From an uncultured Bacteroides sp. (GTDB taxonomy: Bacteria > Bacteroidota > Bacteroidia > Bacteroidales > UBA932): a DNA stretch of 26,910 bases. This document shows positions 14,405 to 24,220 of this stretch, one piece after another. The stretch's first letter is position 1. Each line of letters starts with the position of its first letter. The notes under the pieces are model-generated. The model ran no database searches and was not told the origin of the DNA. It saw only the letters and a program-made list of their open reading frames with translations. The stretch covers positions 1 through 26,910 of the forward strand of contig UREV01000026.1 in the NCBI GenBank assembly GCA_900546925.1. Reading direction: 5' to 3'. A program made the translations under genes and the position numbers.

Positions 14405-16638
14405 TGAAACGCATTTTGACATCATTGGCTTCGGCCGTTATTCTGCCTGCAGTCGCTTTGGCTCAGCTTTATGTGGAGCCTGAGCAGAATGTCGAGTGCT
14501 ATGAATTTATAAAGAAAAACAGGAAGACGGGACCTCAGCAAGGCCTTGAAATCTGGGGCAACTATGTGTTCGTCCTGGAGGATGGCGGAAATGTGAATGT
14601 CTTTGATTTTCAGAAGGCTGCACCTGAGCCGATAACCTCGTTCGCCCTGGCTTCGTCTCATCCTGACAATCATGCGAACAATGCAAGTTTCGGAACGGAG
14701 ACCAAGAAGGGGGCAAGTTTTCCTCTGCTCTACGTGTCCAACGGTAAGGTAGGATGTGATGCAGAATGGACCTGCGCCGTGGAAAGCATCACCAGGAAGG
14801 GACGCAAGTTTTCATCGGAACTCGCCCAGACTATTACCCTCGACATCGCCGGTTGGGAGGAAGAAGGATATGTGAAGATTTTCGGAGCTCCGTCCTGGAT
14901 GGTGGACAGGACCCGCAATGAGCTGTGGGTTTTCTCCGCACGCAAACGCACCGTCAAAAAGATCACGGCCCATGCCTATGAGAACCAGTATGTTGCGACC
15001 AAATTCCGCGTTCCTACGCTATCTGAAGGAAAGGAAATTATTTTAGGGGTCAATGATATTGAAGACCAGGTGGTTTTCCCGTTCGATACATGGTTTACCC
15101 AGGCCGGATGTGTGCATGACGGAAAGATATATTACTGTTTCGGATTGGGTATACAGGATCCGTCACGCCCTTCCAGAATCAGGGTTTATGATACTGATAC
15201 CAGAACGATTTCTGCACGTTATGAACTTCAGGACCAGATTCTTAATGAGATGGAAGACATCGCTATAGTGGGGGACTGGATGTATGTGAACACTAACACA
15301 AATCCTAAGAAGACCGACCGTATCCCTTCCATTTTCAAGGTTTCTCTTCCTAAGGCGAAACCGGCTCCGGCATCACCGTTGGACGAGATTCGTCAGATTC
15401 CTGAGAAGGCCGGAGGCGTGTACTACGTGGAAGACTTCTCGGACAGGAAGTCACCGGCAGCCCCGGCAGGATACAAGCCGTTCTATATCAATGGCTTCTT
15501 CCGTCACGGAGCACGTCAGGTGGATGACGATATCACCTATGCGTCAGTTTACGGCTCATTGGCATTGGCCGAATCGCAGTCCAATCTTACCGGACTCGGA
15601 AAGGCAGTGTATGAGCGCCTGAAGCCGTTCCGCAAGAATATCGAATACCGGGAAGCGGACCTCACCCAGCTGGGATGGAGACAGTCCGTGACGCTCGGAG
15701 AGAGGATGGTGGACAATTATCCGGAAGTGTTTGAAGGACAGCCGTATATGAGGACGCGCTCGACCAATGTCCTGCGCACTACAGCCACGATGATGGGGCT
15801 CGTGCAGGGTATCACTTCCCGCAGGCCGGACCTGAAATGGAATGAAGTGGATAACTCCAGAGCCTTCCTGCAGCAGCTCAATCCTTATGGCACAGTGTGT
15901 CCGGGACGTCTGAAAATCGACGCCGACATCATCAGCGGCAGAGGATTCTGGCGTGAGAAGTATGAGCACTTCAGAGACTCTCTCGTGGATGTGGATGCGT
16001 TCATGTCCCGTCTGTTCATCTCCCCGGAAAAAATCACGTCGGAATACGACCCGCATGATCTGGAATTCCGCTTCTATCTGATGGCCGGTACGATGCAATG
16101 CCTTGACAGACAGGTCCCTCTGTGGGATGTCTTCACGGAAGAGGAAATCCTTTCGATGGCGCAGATCGAGAACTATAAATACTATGCGCAGAAAGGTCCG
16201 GAACCGGTGACGCAGGGAAGAGGTTCAGGACTGGCAGCCAGGACATTGAAACACATATTGACACAAGCGAAGAACGACATTGACCTTGGTCGCACCGGCA
16301 TTGACCTGAGTTTCGGACACGACGGCACCTTGCTCGGAATGATGGCGAATCTCGGTTCAGGGACTTGGGGAAAATCCACTTCTCGTCCTGAAGAGGCCAT
16401 CCGGTATTGGCAGAACTGGAACATTCCGATGGGCACAAACCTTCAGCTGGTCTTCTACAGAAGTGCCGCAAATCCTGAAATTCTCGTGCGCATGATGCTG
16501 AATGAGAAGGATTTGCCGCTTCCTCTCACGCCGGTACAAGGCAATTACTATAAATGGAACGACGTCCTGCAGCATTATCTGGCACATTGTGATGCTGTGG
16601 AGAAATCACTTGAACAAACAAAGAACATCAATTACTAA
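14404..16638 (+). CDS. Secreted propeller-like/histidine phosphatase fusion
   Basis: A 744-residue exported two-part protein. A signal peptide covers residues 1-21 (ending ALAQ). Residues about 22-320 are rich in short strands with repeated YVFVLEDGG, LYVSNGKV, WMYVNTN-type motifs and read as a beta-propeller-like domain. After a Pro/Ala-rich linker (about 320-350) comes a histidine acid phosphatase/MINPP-like domain: the catalytic RHGARQ has H368 as nucleophile, and HDGT at 639-642 supplies the general acid D640. Such enzymes remove phosphate from inositol phosphates or other phosphomonoesters. The phosphatase part alone has normal family length, so the N-terminal half is an addition. The frame is open 28 codons upstream inside the symporter gene, but the signal peptide fixes the start at 14404. 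A periplasmic or surface location is inferred. Confidence 0.85.
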   Translation: MKRILTSLASAVILPAVALAQLYVEPEQNVECYEFIKKNRKTGPQQGLEIWGNYVFVLEDGGNVNVFDFQKAAPEPITSFALASSHPDNHANNASFGTETKKGASFPLLYVSNGKVGCDAEWTCAVESITRKGRKFSSELAQTITLDIAGWEEEGYVKIFGAPSWMVDRTRNELWVFSARKRTVKKITAHAYENQYVATKFRVPTLSEGKEIILGVNDIEDQVVFPFDTWFTQAGCVHDGKIYYCFGLGIQDPSRPSRIRVYDTDTRTISARYELQDQILNEMEDIAIVGDWMYVNTNTNPKKTDRIPSIFKVSLPKAKPAPASPLDEIRQIPEKAGGVYYVEDFSDRKSPAAPAGYKPFYINGFFRHGARQVDDDITYASVYGSLALAESQSNLTGLGKAVYERLKPFRKNIEYREADLTQLGWRQSVTLGERMVDNYPEVFEGQPYMRTRSTNVLRTTATMMGLVQGITSRRPDLKWNEVDNSRAFLQQLNPYGTVCPGRLKIDADIISGRGFWREKYEHFRDSLVDVDAFMSRLFISPEKITSEYDPHDLEFRFYLMAGTMQCLDRQVPLWDVFTEEEILSMAQIENYKYYAQKGPEPVTQGRGSGLAARTLKHILTQAKNDIDLGRTGIDLSFGHDGTLLGMMANLGSGTWGKSTSRPEEAIRYWQNWNIPMGTNLQLVFYRSAANPEILVRMMLNEKDLPLPLTPVQGNYYKWNDVLQHYLAHCDAVEKSLEQTKNINY

Positions 16639-16649
16639 TAACCCTAATT

Positions 16650-18029
16650 ATGAATCTTAACAAGCTGTTTTGGGCAAGTACTGCCATTGTGGCGCTTGCT
16701 TCTTGTCAGACTGCGTCTGATCCGTATATGACGCTCGAGACAAAATCGCTTTCGTTGGAGGTAGATGGCGGTACTGCAACCGTGAAACTGTTCTCCAACG
16801 TGTATTACAGAGTCAATAATGACTGCACCGACGATGCAGGCAATTATTGGGCACGAATTACTGATACTGAAGTGGATGGCGATGCCACTACATTTCATAT
16901 CAAGTATGACGCGAATGAAAAGTCAGTTGTCAGGACAGGCACTGTACGCTTTATCGGAGATGGTGTCACTCCGCTCAAATTGACATTGAACCAGAAGGCT
17001 GTGGCTCCTAAGGGCATCACTCCTAATTTCGTGGAGCTGCCGTTCACGGAGAACACCACTACGTTCACAGTGCTGGACGAAAGAGAGTGGATCGCCGAGT
17101 GCGAGGACAAGGGAGTCGTCATTTCTCCTGCGTCAGGAAAGGGAGTGACCAATGTGACAGTTACCCTGCCTGAAAACAGCACCATCAGCGGCAGGAAGAT
17201 CAATGTCAATGTCGCTATCAAGGGCGACCAGACATATACTTTCGCGATCGACCAGAAGAAGTACGTCGGCATTCTTGCTGACTGGGCTTTCAAAGAGTCG
17301 CTTTCCGAAACTCAGAAGACGTTTGCCGATTCTGAGGATCAGTCTGTATTCCCTGGAACCAACGGAAAATATGTGGCTGCAAGTACAGGTGAAGGTAAAC
17401 TTGAATATTATGCAGTGGAGAGGACAGGATATTCTGTTGCTGCCGGCAAGTCCAAGGCTGTCTGCAAACGTGGTGTCGGAGCCAAAGGCGGCGGAGACCC
17501 TTATGTCTCCGGAACAATCCCTGGAGATTACTGGCTCGTGACCGCTACTATGGGCGGAAAAGTCATTCCTGCCGGTACCAAGATCAAGTTCCGTTTCATC
17601 ACCAAGATGGGTACGGCCTGCTCTACCAGATGGATGACTGAATACAAGTCAGGTGAAGAATGGCTGCCTACCGCTCCGGTTCAGGATTTTGCTGAAACCG
17701 CTGTCAAGGCACTTTCAGGTCAGGATGTGGAATACTCAGCAGTCGTAAAATACAATTTCGCCGCTACATTCCTCGATCCTTCAAACAATGGAGCATATAT
17801 TCCGGTTGAAGGAACCTTCACCACAGCAGCCGACATGACCACATTCGCTTTCCGTTTCAGGGAAGCCGGTCATCTGGGGCTTGACGGAGCCAAATTCCAG
17901 GGACTGTACATCGACCAGACCCACACGAGCGGCCAGTCCCGTTTCTCAGGCCAGACTCCTAACAATCCTGAAACTGGCGAACAGGTGAAGGAATACGACG
18001 AGCACGCTACATTTACAATCGAAGAATAA
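16650..18029 (+). CDS. BACON-domain surface lipoprotein
   Basis: A 459-residue predicted lipoprotein with a signal peptide ending in the lipobox LASC, acylated at C19. Two BACON-like beta domains follow (about 25-118 and 119-205), recognisable from repeated patterns such as VRTGTVRFIGDG and LTLNQK, and FTVLDEREWIAE with FAIDQK. The remaining 250 residues are beta-rich and unassigned. BACON proteins in Sus-type loci usually bind ligands or space binding modules at the cell surface. Here it lies just before SusC, 11 bp after the phosphatase fusion and 7 bp before susC. Possibly the surface binding protein of the system. Confidence 0.8.
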   Translation: MNLNKLFWASTAIVALASCQTASDPYMTLETKSLSLEVDGGTATVKLFSNVYYRVNNDCTDDAGNYWARITDTEVDGDATTFHIKYDANEKSVVRTGTVRFIGDGVTPLKLTLNQKAVAPKGITPNFVELPFTENTTTFTVLDEREWIAECEDKGVVISPASGKGVTNVTVTLPENSTISGRKINVNVAIKGDQTYTFAIDQKKYVGILADWAFKESLSETQKTFADSEDQSVFPGTNGKYVAASTGEGKLEYYAVERTGYSVAAGKSKAVCKRGVGAKGGGDPYVSGTIPGDYWLVTATMGGKVIPAGTKIKFRFITKMGTACSTRWMTEYKSGEEWLPTAPVQDFAETAVKALSGQDVEYSAVVKYNFAATFLDPSNNGAYIPVEGTFTTAADMTTFAFRFREAGHLGLDGAKFQGLYIDQTHTSGQSRFSGQTPNNPETGEQVKEYDEHATFTIEE

Positions 18030-18036
18030 CATTATT

Positions 18037-21000
18037 ATGAAAACCAAGATATTAGTCTTTCTGGCAGCATTGCTGCTCCCTGTAGGGGTTTTCGCTCAGA
18101 GCGAACTGAAAGGAACTGTCACTGATGCTTCCGGTCCTCTTGCCGGAGTCATGATTCTGAACAAGGACAATGGAAAGTGGGCATCTACCGACATTGACGG
18201 CAACTATACATTGCCAAACGTAAAAGAAGGCCAGAAGCTCGAATTCACGTGCATGGGCTTTGTCACCAGAGTGGAGGTGTGGAACGGCCGCAATCCGTTC
18301 AACGTGGTGATGAATCCGGATGCAGTCGAACTGGACGAAACAGTCGTGATCGGTTACGGCTCCGTAAAGAAGAAGGACCTCACCGGTGCGGTAGGTGTCG
18401 TAAATGACAGGATTATCGGCCAGCAGAGTACTTCCCAGCTCTCCCAGTCACTTCAGGGAGTTGTCCCTGGACTGAGCGTGACCCGTTCCAGCAGTATGCC
18501 TGGAGCAAGTGCCACGATCAAAGTCCGCGGTATCACCACAATGTCTGATTCCAGCCCGCTCATCCTCGTGGACGGTATGGCTGTCAGCAGTCTGGACCTG
18601 GTCCCTACTGAGGACGTGCGCCAGATCACAGTTCTGAAAGATGCCGCATCCGCTGCCATCTACGGTGCGAGAGCTGCATCCGGAGTGATTCTCATCACTA
18701 CCAAGGATGCATCCGAAGGCCAGCTGCAAATCGGCTACAACGGAGAGGTGTCAGCCATCACTCCTACCGAACTGCCTTCATATATGACAGGTGTCCTGGA
18801 CTATATGAACACATACAATGAATATACTTGGAATGATTCCGGCAACCCTGAAGGCGGAGAATACAATACATATTCCAAGGATTACATTGACAATTACATG
18901 CAGAACAATGCCTATGACCCGATTACTTACCCTAACTATGACTGGAAATCGGCCATATTGAAAAAGGCAAGTATGCGTCATAAGCACAATGTGACGATGA
19001 CTTACGGAAACAAGACCATAAAGAGCCGTACATCAGCTTCTTACGAGAATACTGACGCCCTTTATAAAGGTCTTAACTACGAGCGCTTCTCACTGCGTTC
19101 CCGCAATACCATCAACTTCAGCAAGAAGTGGTCCGGTTCATTGGACTTCTCTTTCCGTCATGCCATAAAGAAGGACCCTCACTCTGGAAGCCCGATCAAG
19201 GCGGCCAACATGTATCCTTCAATCTATGCCGGTCTTTATCCTGACGGACGTATCGCTCCGGGTAAAGAAGGCTCGTTCTCCAATACGCTGGCAGCATGGC
19301 GCGAAGGCGGCAAGAAGAAGAGCGAGAATTCTATGGCGACTGCCAAGATTTCCCTCAGCTACAAGCCGATAGAAGGACTCGACATCACTGCCAATTTCAC
19401 ACCGACATTCACATATGCGAAGACCAAGGACATGGCCAAGGCCGTACCTGTCTATGACGCATATGATACCGACTTACTCCTCGGATATGTTTCAGGCTAC
19501 AAGACCAATTCATTGACAGAAGCGAGATCGGAGTCCAAAACCTATGAGACTCAGGTGATTGCGACTTACGACAAGACCATCGCCAAGAAGCATAACCTGA
19601 ATGTCATGGCCGGCTACGAGGACTATATGTACACGTTCGAGTCGCTTGCTGCCGCTTCCAACGATATGGAGATTGCTTCATTCCCGTACCTCGACCTTGC
19701 CAACAAGAACTCCCTGACAGTGGGCGGAAGCTCTTACCAGAACGCCTACAGGTCATTCTTCGGCCGCATCATGTACAACTATGACGGTCGTTACTATCTT
19801 CAGCTCAATGCCCGCGGCGACGCTTCTTCACGTTTCCACAAAGACCACAGATGGGGATTCTTCCCGAGTGCATCTCTCGGTTGGGTGATTTCCAATGAGA
19901 AGTTCATGGCCAATGTCGGCTGGCTCGACCATCTGAAACTCCGTGCATCAGTGGGAAGCCTCGGAAACGAGAGAATCGGCAACTATCCGTACCAGACCTA
20001 CATCTCCTTCAACAAGGCATTGGTCTATGACACTCAGGGCAATGCTCCTACTTACGTGATGTCCGGAGCGCAGACAGAATACGCTTACCAGGATATCCAC
20101 TGGGAGAAGACCTGGAGCTGGGATGTCGGTATCGACGCCACATTCCTCGGCAACCGTCTCGACTTGACTGCGGACTATTACTACAAGAAGACCACCGATA
20201 TGCTGCTCGCAGTCGCAATCCCTTCATTCACAGGATATTCTGCACCTGACCGCAATGCCGGTACAATGAATACCCGCGGATGGGAAGTCAAACTCGGCTG
20301 GAGCGACTCCATCGGCGACTTCAACTACGGCATCAGTGTCAATGTCTCTGACTACAAGTCCATTATGGGAAATCTCGGCGGCAAGCAGGTATTCGGCAGC
20401 GGCACCATCATCACTGAAGGTGAGGAGTACAATTCATGGTACGGCCTCAAGGCGGCCGGCTTGTTCCAGTCTGCAGACGATGTTGCAGGCAGCCCTCAGC
20501 TCGTGGCTTCAAAACCTGGTGACATCAAATATATGGATATCAGCGGACCGGAAGGAACACCTGACGGCATTGTCAATGAAACCCACGACAGGACCATTCT
20601 CGGAAGTTCACTCCCGCACTACATCTATGGCGGCAACATAAACCTCGGATGGAAAGGCATCTCATTTTCCGTATTGTTCAACGGAGTCGGCAAGCAGAAG
20701 AGCAGACTGACCGAGGATATGGTAAGGGCGTTCCAGAACCAGTGGCTCCCGGTTCCTTCCGTCATGATGAATTCGGACGGCAGCAGAAACTACTGGAGCG
20801 TGTACAATACTGAGGAACAGAACCTCAAGGCACGTTATCCGAGACTCTCCTACACCGGTGGTGAATACAACAACTACAAGATGTCCGACTGGTGGCTCAT
20901 GAACAGCGCTTTCCTGAGAATCAAGAACATAAACTTGGGCTACACATTCCCGAAAGCCATTGTCAGCAAGGTGAATCTGAAAGGACTCCGCGTTTATTTC

Positions 21001-21114
21001 AATGTGGATGACCCGTTCTGCTTCGACCATTTCCTGAAGGGATGGGATCCGGAGGCCGGCGCATCTACCTATATCGCAAGAACCTGGACATTCGGTCTTG
21101 ATCTTAAATTCTGA
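18037..21114 (+). CDS. SusC/RagA-family TonB-dependent transporter
   Basis: A 1025-residue outer-membrane porin. Signal peptide 1-21 (ending VFAQ), then a carboxypeptidase-regulatory-like domain (about 23-95: LKGTVTDASGPLAGV, STDIDGNYTLPNV), the SusC signature ETVVIGYGSVKKKDLTGAV, a plug domain (about 115-225: SLQGVVPGLSV, VRGITT, LILVDGMAV, LKDAASAAIYG), and a 22-strand beta-barrel ending in Phe as expected. It imports a substrate presented by SusD using TonB energy. Full length, no frameshift. Six bases separate it from susD. Confidence 0.97.
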   Translation: MKTKILVFLAALLLPVGVFAQSELKGTVTDASGPLAGVMILNKDNGKWASTDIDGNYTLPNVKEGQKLEFTCMGFVTRVEVWNGRNPFNVVMNPDAVELDETVVIGYGSVKKKDLTGAVGVVNDRIIGQQSTSQLSQSLQGVVPGLSVTRSSSMPGASATIKVRGITTMSDSSPLILVDGMAVSSLDLVPTEDVRQITVLKDAASAAIYGARAASGVILITTKDASEGQLQIGYNGEVSAITPTELPSYMTGVLDYMNTYNEYTWNDSGNPEGGEYNTYSKDYIDNYMQNNAYDPITYPNYDWKSAILKKASMRHKHNVTMTYGNKTIKSRTSASYENTDALYKGLNYERFSLRSRNTINFSKKWSGSLDFSFRHAIKKDPHSGSPIKAANMYPSIYAGLYPDGRIAPGKEGSFSNTLAAWREGGKKKSENSMATAKISLSYKPIEGLDITANFTPTFTYAKTKDMAKAVPVYDAYDTDLLLGYVSGYKTNSLTEARSESKTYETQVIATYDKTIAKKHNLNVMAGYEDYMYTFESLAAASNDMEIASFPYLDLANKNSLTVGGSSYQNAYRSFFGRIMYNYDGRYYLQLNARGDASSRFHKDHRWGFFPSASLGWVISNEKFMANVGWLDHLKLRASVGSLGNERIGNYPYQTYISFNKALVYDTQGNAPTYVMSGAQTEYAYQDIHWEKTWSWDVGIDATFLGNRLDLTADYYYKKTTDMLLAVAIPSFTGYSAPDRNAGTMNTRGWEVKLGWSDSIGDFNYGISVNVSDYKSIMGNLGGKQVFGSGTIITEGEEYNSWYGLKAAGLFQSADDVAGSPQLVASKPGDIKYMDISGPEGTPDGIVNETHDRTILGSSLPHYIYGGNINLGWKGISFSVLFNGVGKQKSRLTEDMVRAFQNQWLPVPSVMMNSDGSRNYWSVYNTEEQNLKARYPRLSYTGGEYNNYKMSDWWLMNSAFLRIKNINLGYTFPKAIVSKVNLKGLRVYFNVDDPFCFDHFLKGWDPEAGASTYIARTWTFGLDLKF

Positions 21115-21120
21115 TGAAGT

Positions 21121-22899
21121 ATGAAAAAGTTATTAAATATATTCGTTGCGGCGCTCGGAACCCTTTCCGTCGTTTCCTGCGCTGACCTGAATCTCAATCC
21201 GCTGTCTTCAGCCTCAAGCGGGAACTGGTATTCCACCCCGCAGGAGATTCGCATTTCTCTCAATGATTTTTACAGAGAGTCCTTCTTTATAATAGAACAT
21301 AACCTGGCGATGGACCGTCAGACCGACGACTGGGCCCAGCGCAACAACATATATCCTGTAGCAGCCGGAACCATCGACGCTACCACCAACAAAGGTCAGA
21401 TATATGTGGAAAAGACATGGAGCTATTCATACAAGAACGTGAGCAGGGCGAACCGTATCCTCGAGGCGCTGGACAAGATGTCCGGAAAAATGTCAGAGGA
21501 CGACCTGAACAAGCTCCGCGCAGAAGCCAGGTTCTTCAGAGCATATGCCTATGCCCGGCTGATCACGTTGTGGGGCGACGTGCCGTTCTACCTGAAGGAT
21601 ATAACTCCAGAAGAAGCCTTCCTGATGGGCCGGACCGACAAGAAAGAAGTGCTCAAGCAGATTTACGAAGATTACGATTTCGCGGCAGAGCATCTTCCGC
21701 TGGACAATAATTCAGCCACGGCAGGATGCACCCGCGTGGACAAGGGCTGCGCACTGGCATTCAAGGCAAGAATCGCATTGTATCAGTATGATTATCAGAC
21801 TGCTGCAGAGGCTGCGAAAGCTTGTATGGACCTGAACAAGTACTCTCTGTTCTATGCATCGGAGAAGGACAGCTATGGACGCGGCAGCTATGGCCAGTTG
21901 TTCCAGCAGACATCCATGACTTGCGAGACCATTTTCTCGATTCCTCACTCAAACGAACTTGAAATCGACGCGGACGGCAAGCCTATGACTCCTGCAGCCG
22001 GCTCGTTCATTCCTCGTTCAGCAGGCGGAACCCATAATGCCCAGCCTTCATGGGAACTCCTGGCAGTGTATGAAATGACCAACGGCAAGACCATTGACGA
22101 GCCGGGCAGCGGATTCGACCCGCACAACCCGTTTGCCGGAAGAGACCCACGCTGCTGCCAGACTTTCGTGGCTCCGGGAGAAAGAGTATGCAACATCGAG
22201 TGGAATCCTGCTCCTGACAAACTGGAGACTTACGATTATGAAGCAGGCAAGATGGTGACCAACAAGGACAGCAAGGGTGGCAGTGATGCCGCAAACTGCT
22301 CATATAACGGATGTTGCCTCGCAAAAGGCGTGCGTGACTCCTGGAGAAGCAGCCGCTTCAAGGACAACCCTGTAGTCCTCATGCGTTACGCGGACGTCCT
22401 GCTGATGTATGCCGAGGCCAAGATAGAACTGAATCAGATCGACGGCACTGTCCTCGACTGTATCAATGCTGTACGTGCACGCGCATACGATGTGAAACTG
22501 ACCGATGTAAGTTCATATCCTGCGATTACCACGACTGACCAGGCTGAGTTGAGGAAAGTCCTCCGCAGAGAGCGTAGAGTGGAACTGGCATGGGAGAATC
22601 TCCGCTACTTCGACCTCGTCCGCTGGCGTCAGTTTGAGAATGCATTCTCCCACAACATGTTCGGCTTCTCCAGAAATGCAGCTGCGAACAAAGCCGGTTT
22701 CGCTGACGGAAAATGGTTCTGGCCTCAGGCACCGACATTCGATGAGGACGGTTTCCCTGAATTCGAGGCGATGGTGGACGGCAAGTTTATCGTGCAGAAC
22801 GGCGAGCGCATGTTCAACGAGAAGGTCTATCTCTGGCCTTTGCCGAATGATGACGTGCAGATTATGAACGGTATTCTCAAACAGAATCCTGGTTATTAG
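21121..22899 (+). CDS. SusD/RagB-family substrate-binding lipoprotein
   Basis: A 592-residue surface lipoprotein with the lipobox VVSC (C20). The N-terminal SusD-like region includes SRANRILEALDKM and LRAEARFFRAYAYARLITLWGDVPFY, the TPR-like core of the family; the C-terminal region has LMYAEAKIELNQ, INAVRARAY and RRERRVELAWE...RYFDLVRWR. It forms the lid of the SusC transporter and captures the substrate. Length is at the upper end of the usual range. Ligand not predictable. Confidence 0.96.
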   Translation: MKKLLNIFVAALGTLSVVSCADLNLNPLSSASSGNWYSTPQEIRISLNDFYRESFFIIEHNLAMDRQTDDWAQRNNIYPVAAGTIDATTNKGQIYVEKTWSYSYKNVSRANRILEALDKMSGKMSEDDLNKLRAEARFFRAYAYARLITLWGDVPFYLKDITPEEAFLMGRTDKKEVLKQIYEDYDFAAEHLPLDNNSATAGCTRVDKGCALAFKARIALYQYDYQTAAEAAKACMDLNKYSLFYASEKDSYGRGSYGQLFQQTSMTCETIFSIPHSNELEIDADGKPMTPAAGSFIPRSAGGTHNAQPSWELLAVYEMTNGKTIDEPGSGFDPHNPFAGRDPRCCQTFVAPGERVCNIEWNPAPDKLETYDYEAGKMVTNKDSKGGSDAANCSYNGCCLAKGVRDSWRSSRFKDNPVVLMRYADVLLMYAEAKIELNQIDGTVLDCINAVRARAYDVKLTDVSSYPAITTTDQAELRKVLRRERRVELAWENLRYFDLVRWRQFENAFSHNMFGFSRNAAANKAGFADGKWFWPQAPTFDEDGFPEFEAMVDGKFIVQNGERMFNEKVYLWPLPNDDVQIMNGILKQNPGY

Positions 22900-22925
22900 A
22901 ATTATTATTTAAGGGAAAAAAAGTA

Positions 22926-23879
22926 ATGAGTGTAGATGAAATTCTTCTGAAAAGCAGATTCCAGCCGCTCGAAAGAATCCTGGCGTATGACGTTTTCAAT
23001 ACCGGATTCAATGGCTGGATGACGCTGATGCCCAATTTTACTGAATATCCTGACTTCGACGTTCCGGCAACCCTGGTCTGCAAAGACCAGTGGCCGCCGG
23101 TAATGCTCAGCTCAGCGACATATCGTTATCCCGGAACTCACGGGGCAATGTCCGGAACATACAGTCTGAAACTCTCGACCCGACCGGTGGCCGCCCCATA
23201 TGTGGAAAAACCTGCAGAAGGCTCACTTGGCCACGCCATCAAGAGACTCTCGTTCTACAGGCCGGAAAACAGGTTCCTCCAGATCGAGTGCTGGTTCTCC
23301 TATACGGCAGAACAGGACGTGGTGGACGGTGGTGACCGCCCACAGCCTGGCCTCCATGAGAACTCCATCAGAGATTTCGGAATGGGATTCGACGTACAGG
23401 AACACGGGAAACGCTATTTCGTAGGAATGCGTTATCTCAACGCCGTGGACGGAAAACTTACCCAGAAATGGCAGTATGTGCATTCCCGCGACGGTGTCAC
23501 TGACGAAGAATGGGCCTATGGCTTGAAAGGGGACTGGTGCAAGAAAGGCGTGGACCCGTGGTGGTTCGGCAAACGCTATCCAAACGGTGACCATGACGGT
23601 TTCATGAACCTGCCGGACGGCGGCCAGAAACTCATTTACAATGAGACTGACTGCAAACTCAACTGGCAGTATATGAGACTGAAAATCGACACCAAACTGC
23701 GCGAATACGTCGAATTCCAATGTCAGGACAAGATCTGGGATATGAGAGGCACCAAGGCAGATGCACGTGATGGTTACGACCGCATTGACAATCTAATTAA
23801 TCCTTTGTTCTGGGTGGAGACGGATACGAACAGAAGGGTGTTCTTCTACGTCGATTCGGTGGTTGTTTCTCAGGAATAG
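22926..23879 (+). CDS. Uncharacterised protein without signal peptide
   Basis: A 317-residue protein of a family I do not recognise with certainty; from memory it may belong to a DUF6772-like group, unverified. It is rich in aromatics and short strands (NGWMTLMPNFTEYPDF, ATYRYPGTHGAMSG, FLQIECWFSYTA, DPWWFGKRYPNG), which suggests a concanavalin-like or jelly-roll beta-sandwich. It has no signal peptide or lipobox, and the 26 bp before its start offer no alternative. It is therefore predicted to be cytoplasmic although it holds the place after susD where a surface binding lipoprotein is usual. The next gene begins 11 bp after it. Confidence 0.8.
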   Translation: MSVDEILLKSRFQPLERILAYDVFNTGFNGWMTLMPNFTEYPDFDVPATLVCKDQWPPVMLSSATYRYPGTHGAMSGTYSLKLSTRPVAAPYVEKPAEGSLGHAIKRLSFYRPENRFLQIECWFSYTAEQDVVDGGDRPQPGLHENSIRDFGMGFDVQEHGKRYFVGMRYLNAVDGKLTQKWQYVHSRDGVTDEEWAYGLKGDWCKKGVDPWWFGKRYPNGDHDGFMNLPDGGQKLIYNETDCKLNWQYMRLKIDTKLREYVEFQCQDKIWDMRGTKADARDGYDRIDNLINPLFWVETDTNRRVFFYVDSVVVSQE

Positions 23880-23883
23880 GAGG
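23878..23883 (+). promoter_or_regulatory. Strong Shine-Dalgarno sequence for the 109-residue protein
   Basis: AGGAGG overlaps the TAG stop of the preceding gene and lies 7 nt before the ATG at 23891. An ATG at 23884 opens only a six-codon frame. Supports 23891 and coupled translation with the upstream gene. Confidence 0.7.
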
Positions 23884-23890
23884 ATGGATT

Positions 23891-24220
23891 ATGAAGATGT
23901 TTAATGATTCTCACCTTGAGGTGAAAAAGTTTTTTGAGGGCTCTTTCGAGACTCATCCTTACGAGGTAGGTTGGGCTGATGAGGCGATTTTCTTCGTTAT
24001 GGTGGAGAAATTGGAAGGGAATCCGGTATTCACAGGCCAGGTACAGCTGTCTCAGGATGGCGTGCATTGGGCTGACGATGGCAGTGCTCCTATGACATTT
24101 GGCGGACTTGGACTGCATATCATTAAAGTGCAGCCGAATTTCGGCAATTATATCCGTCTTGCCGTGAATATCGAAGGCGGTAAAATGTTCTTAAATCTCC
24201 ATATTGCATGCAAAGGTTAA
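23891..24220 (+). CDS. Small uncharacterised protein, partner of the preceding gene
   Basis: A 109-residue protein without signal peptide or membrane span. The pattern VQLSQDGVHWADDGS...IIKVQPNFGNYIRLAV looks like a compact beta-sandwich of the kind found in small binding domains. I cannot assign a function. It has its own strong SD (AGGAGG) and its last 13 bases overlap the start of the MBL-fold lipoprotein gene, so three consecutive genes are tightly coupled. An internal ATG at 23897 is an alternative start. Confidence 0.75.
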   Translation: MKMFNDSHLEVKKFFEGSFETHPYEVGWADEAIFFVMVEKLEGNPVFTGQVQLSQDGVHWADDGSAPMTFGGLGLHIIKVQPNFGNYIRLAVNIEGGKMFLNLHIACKG

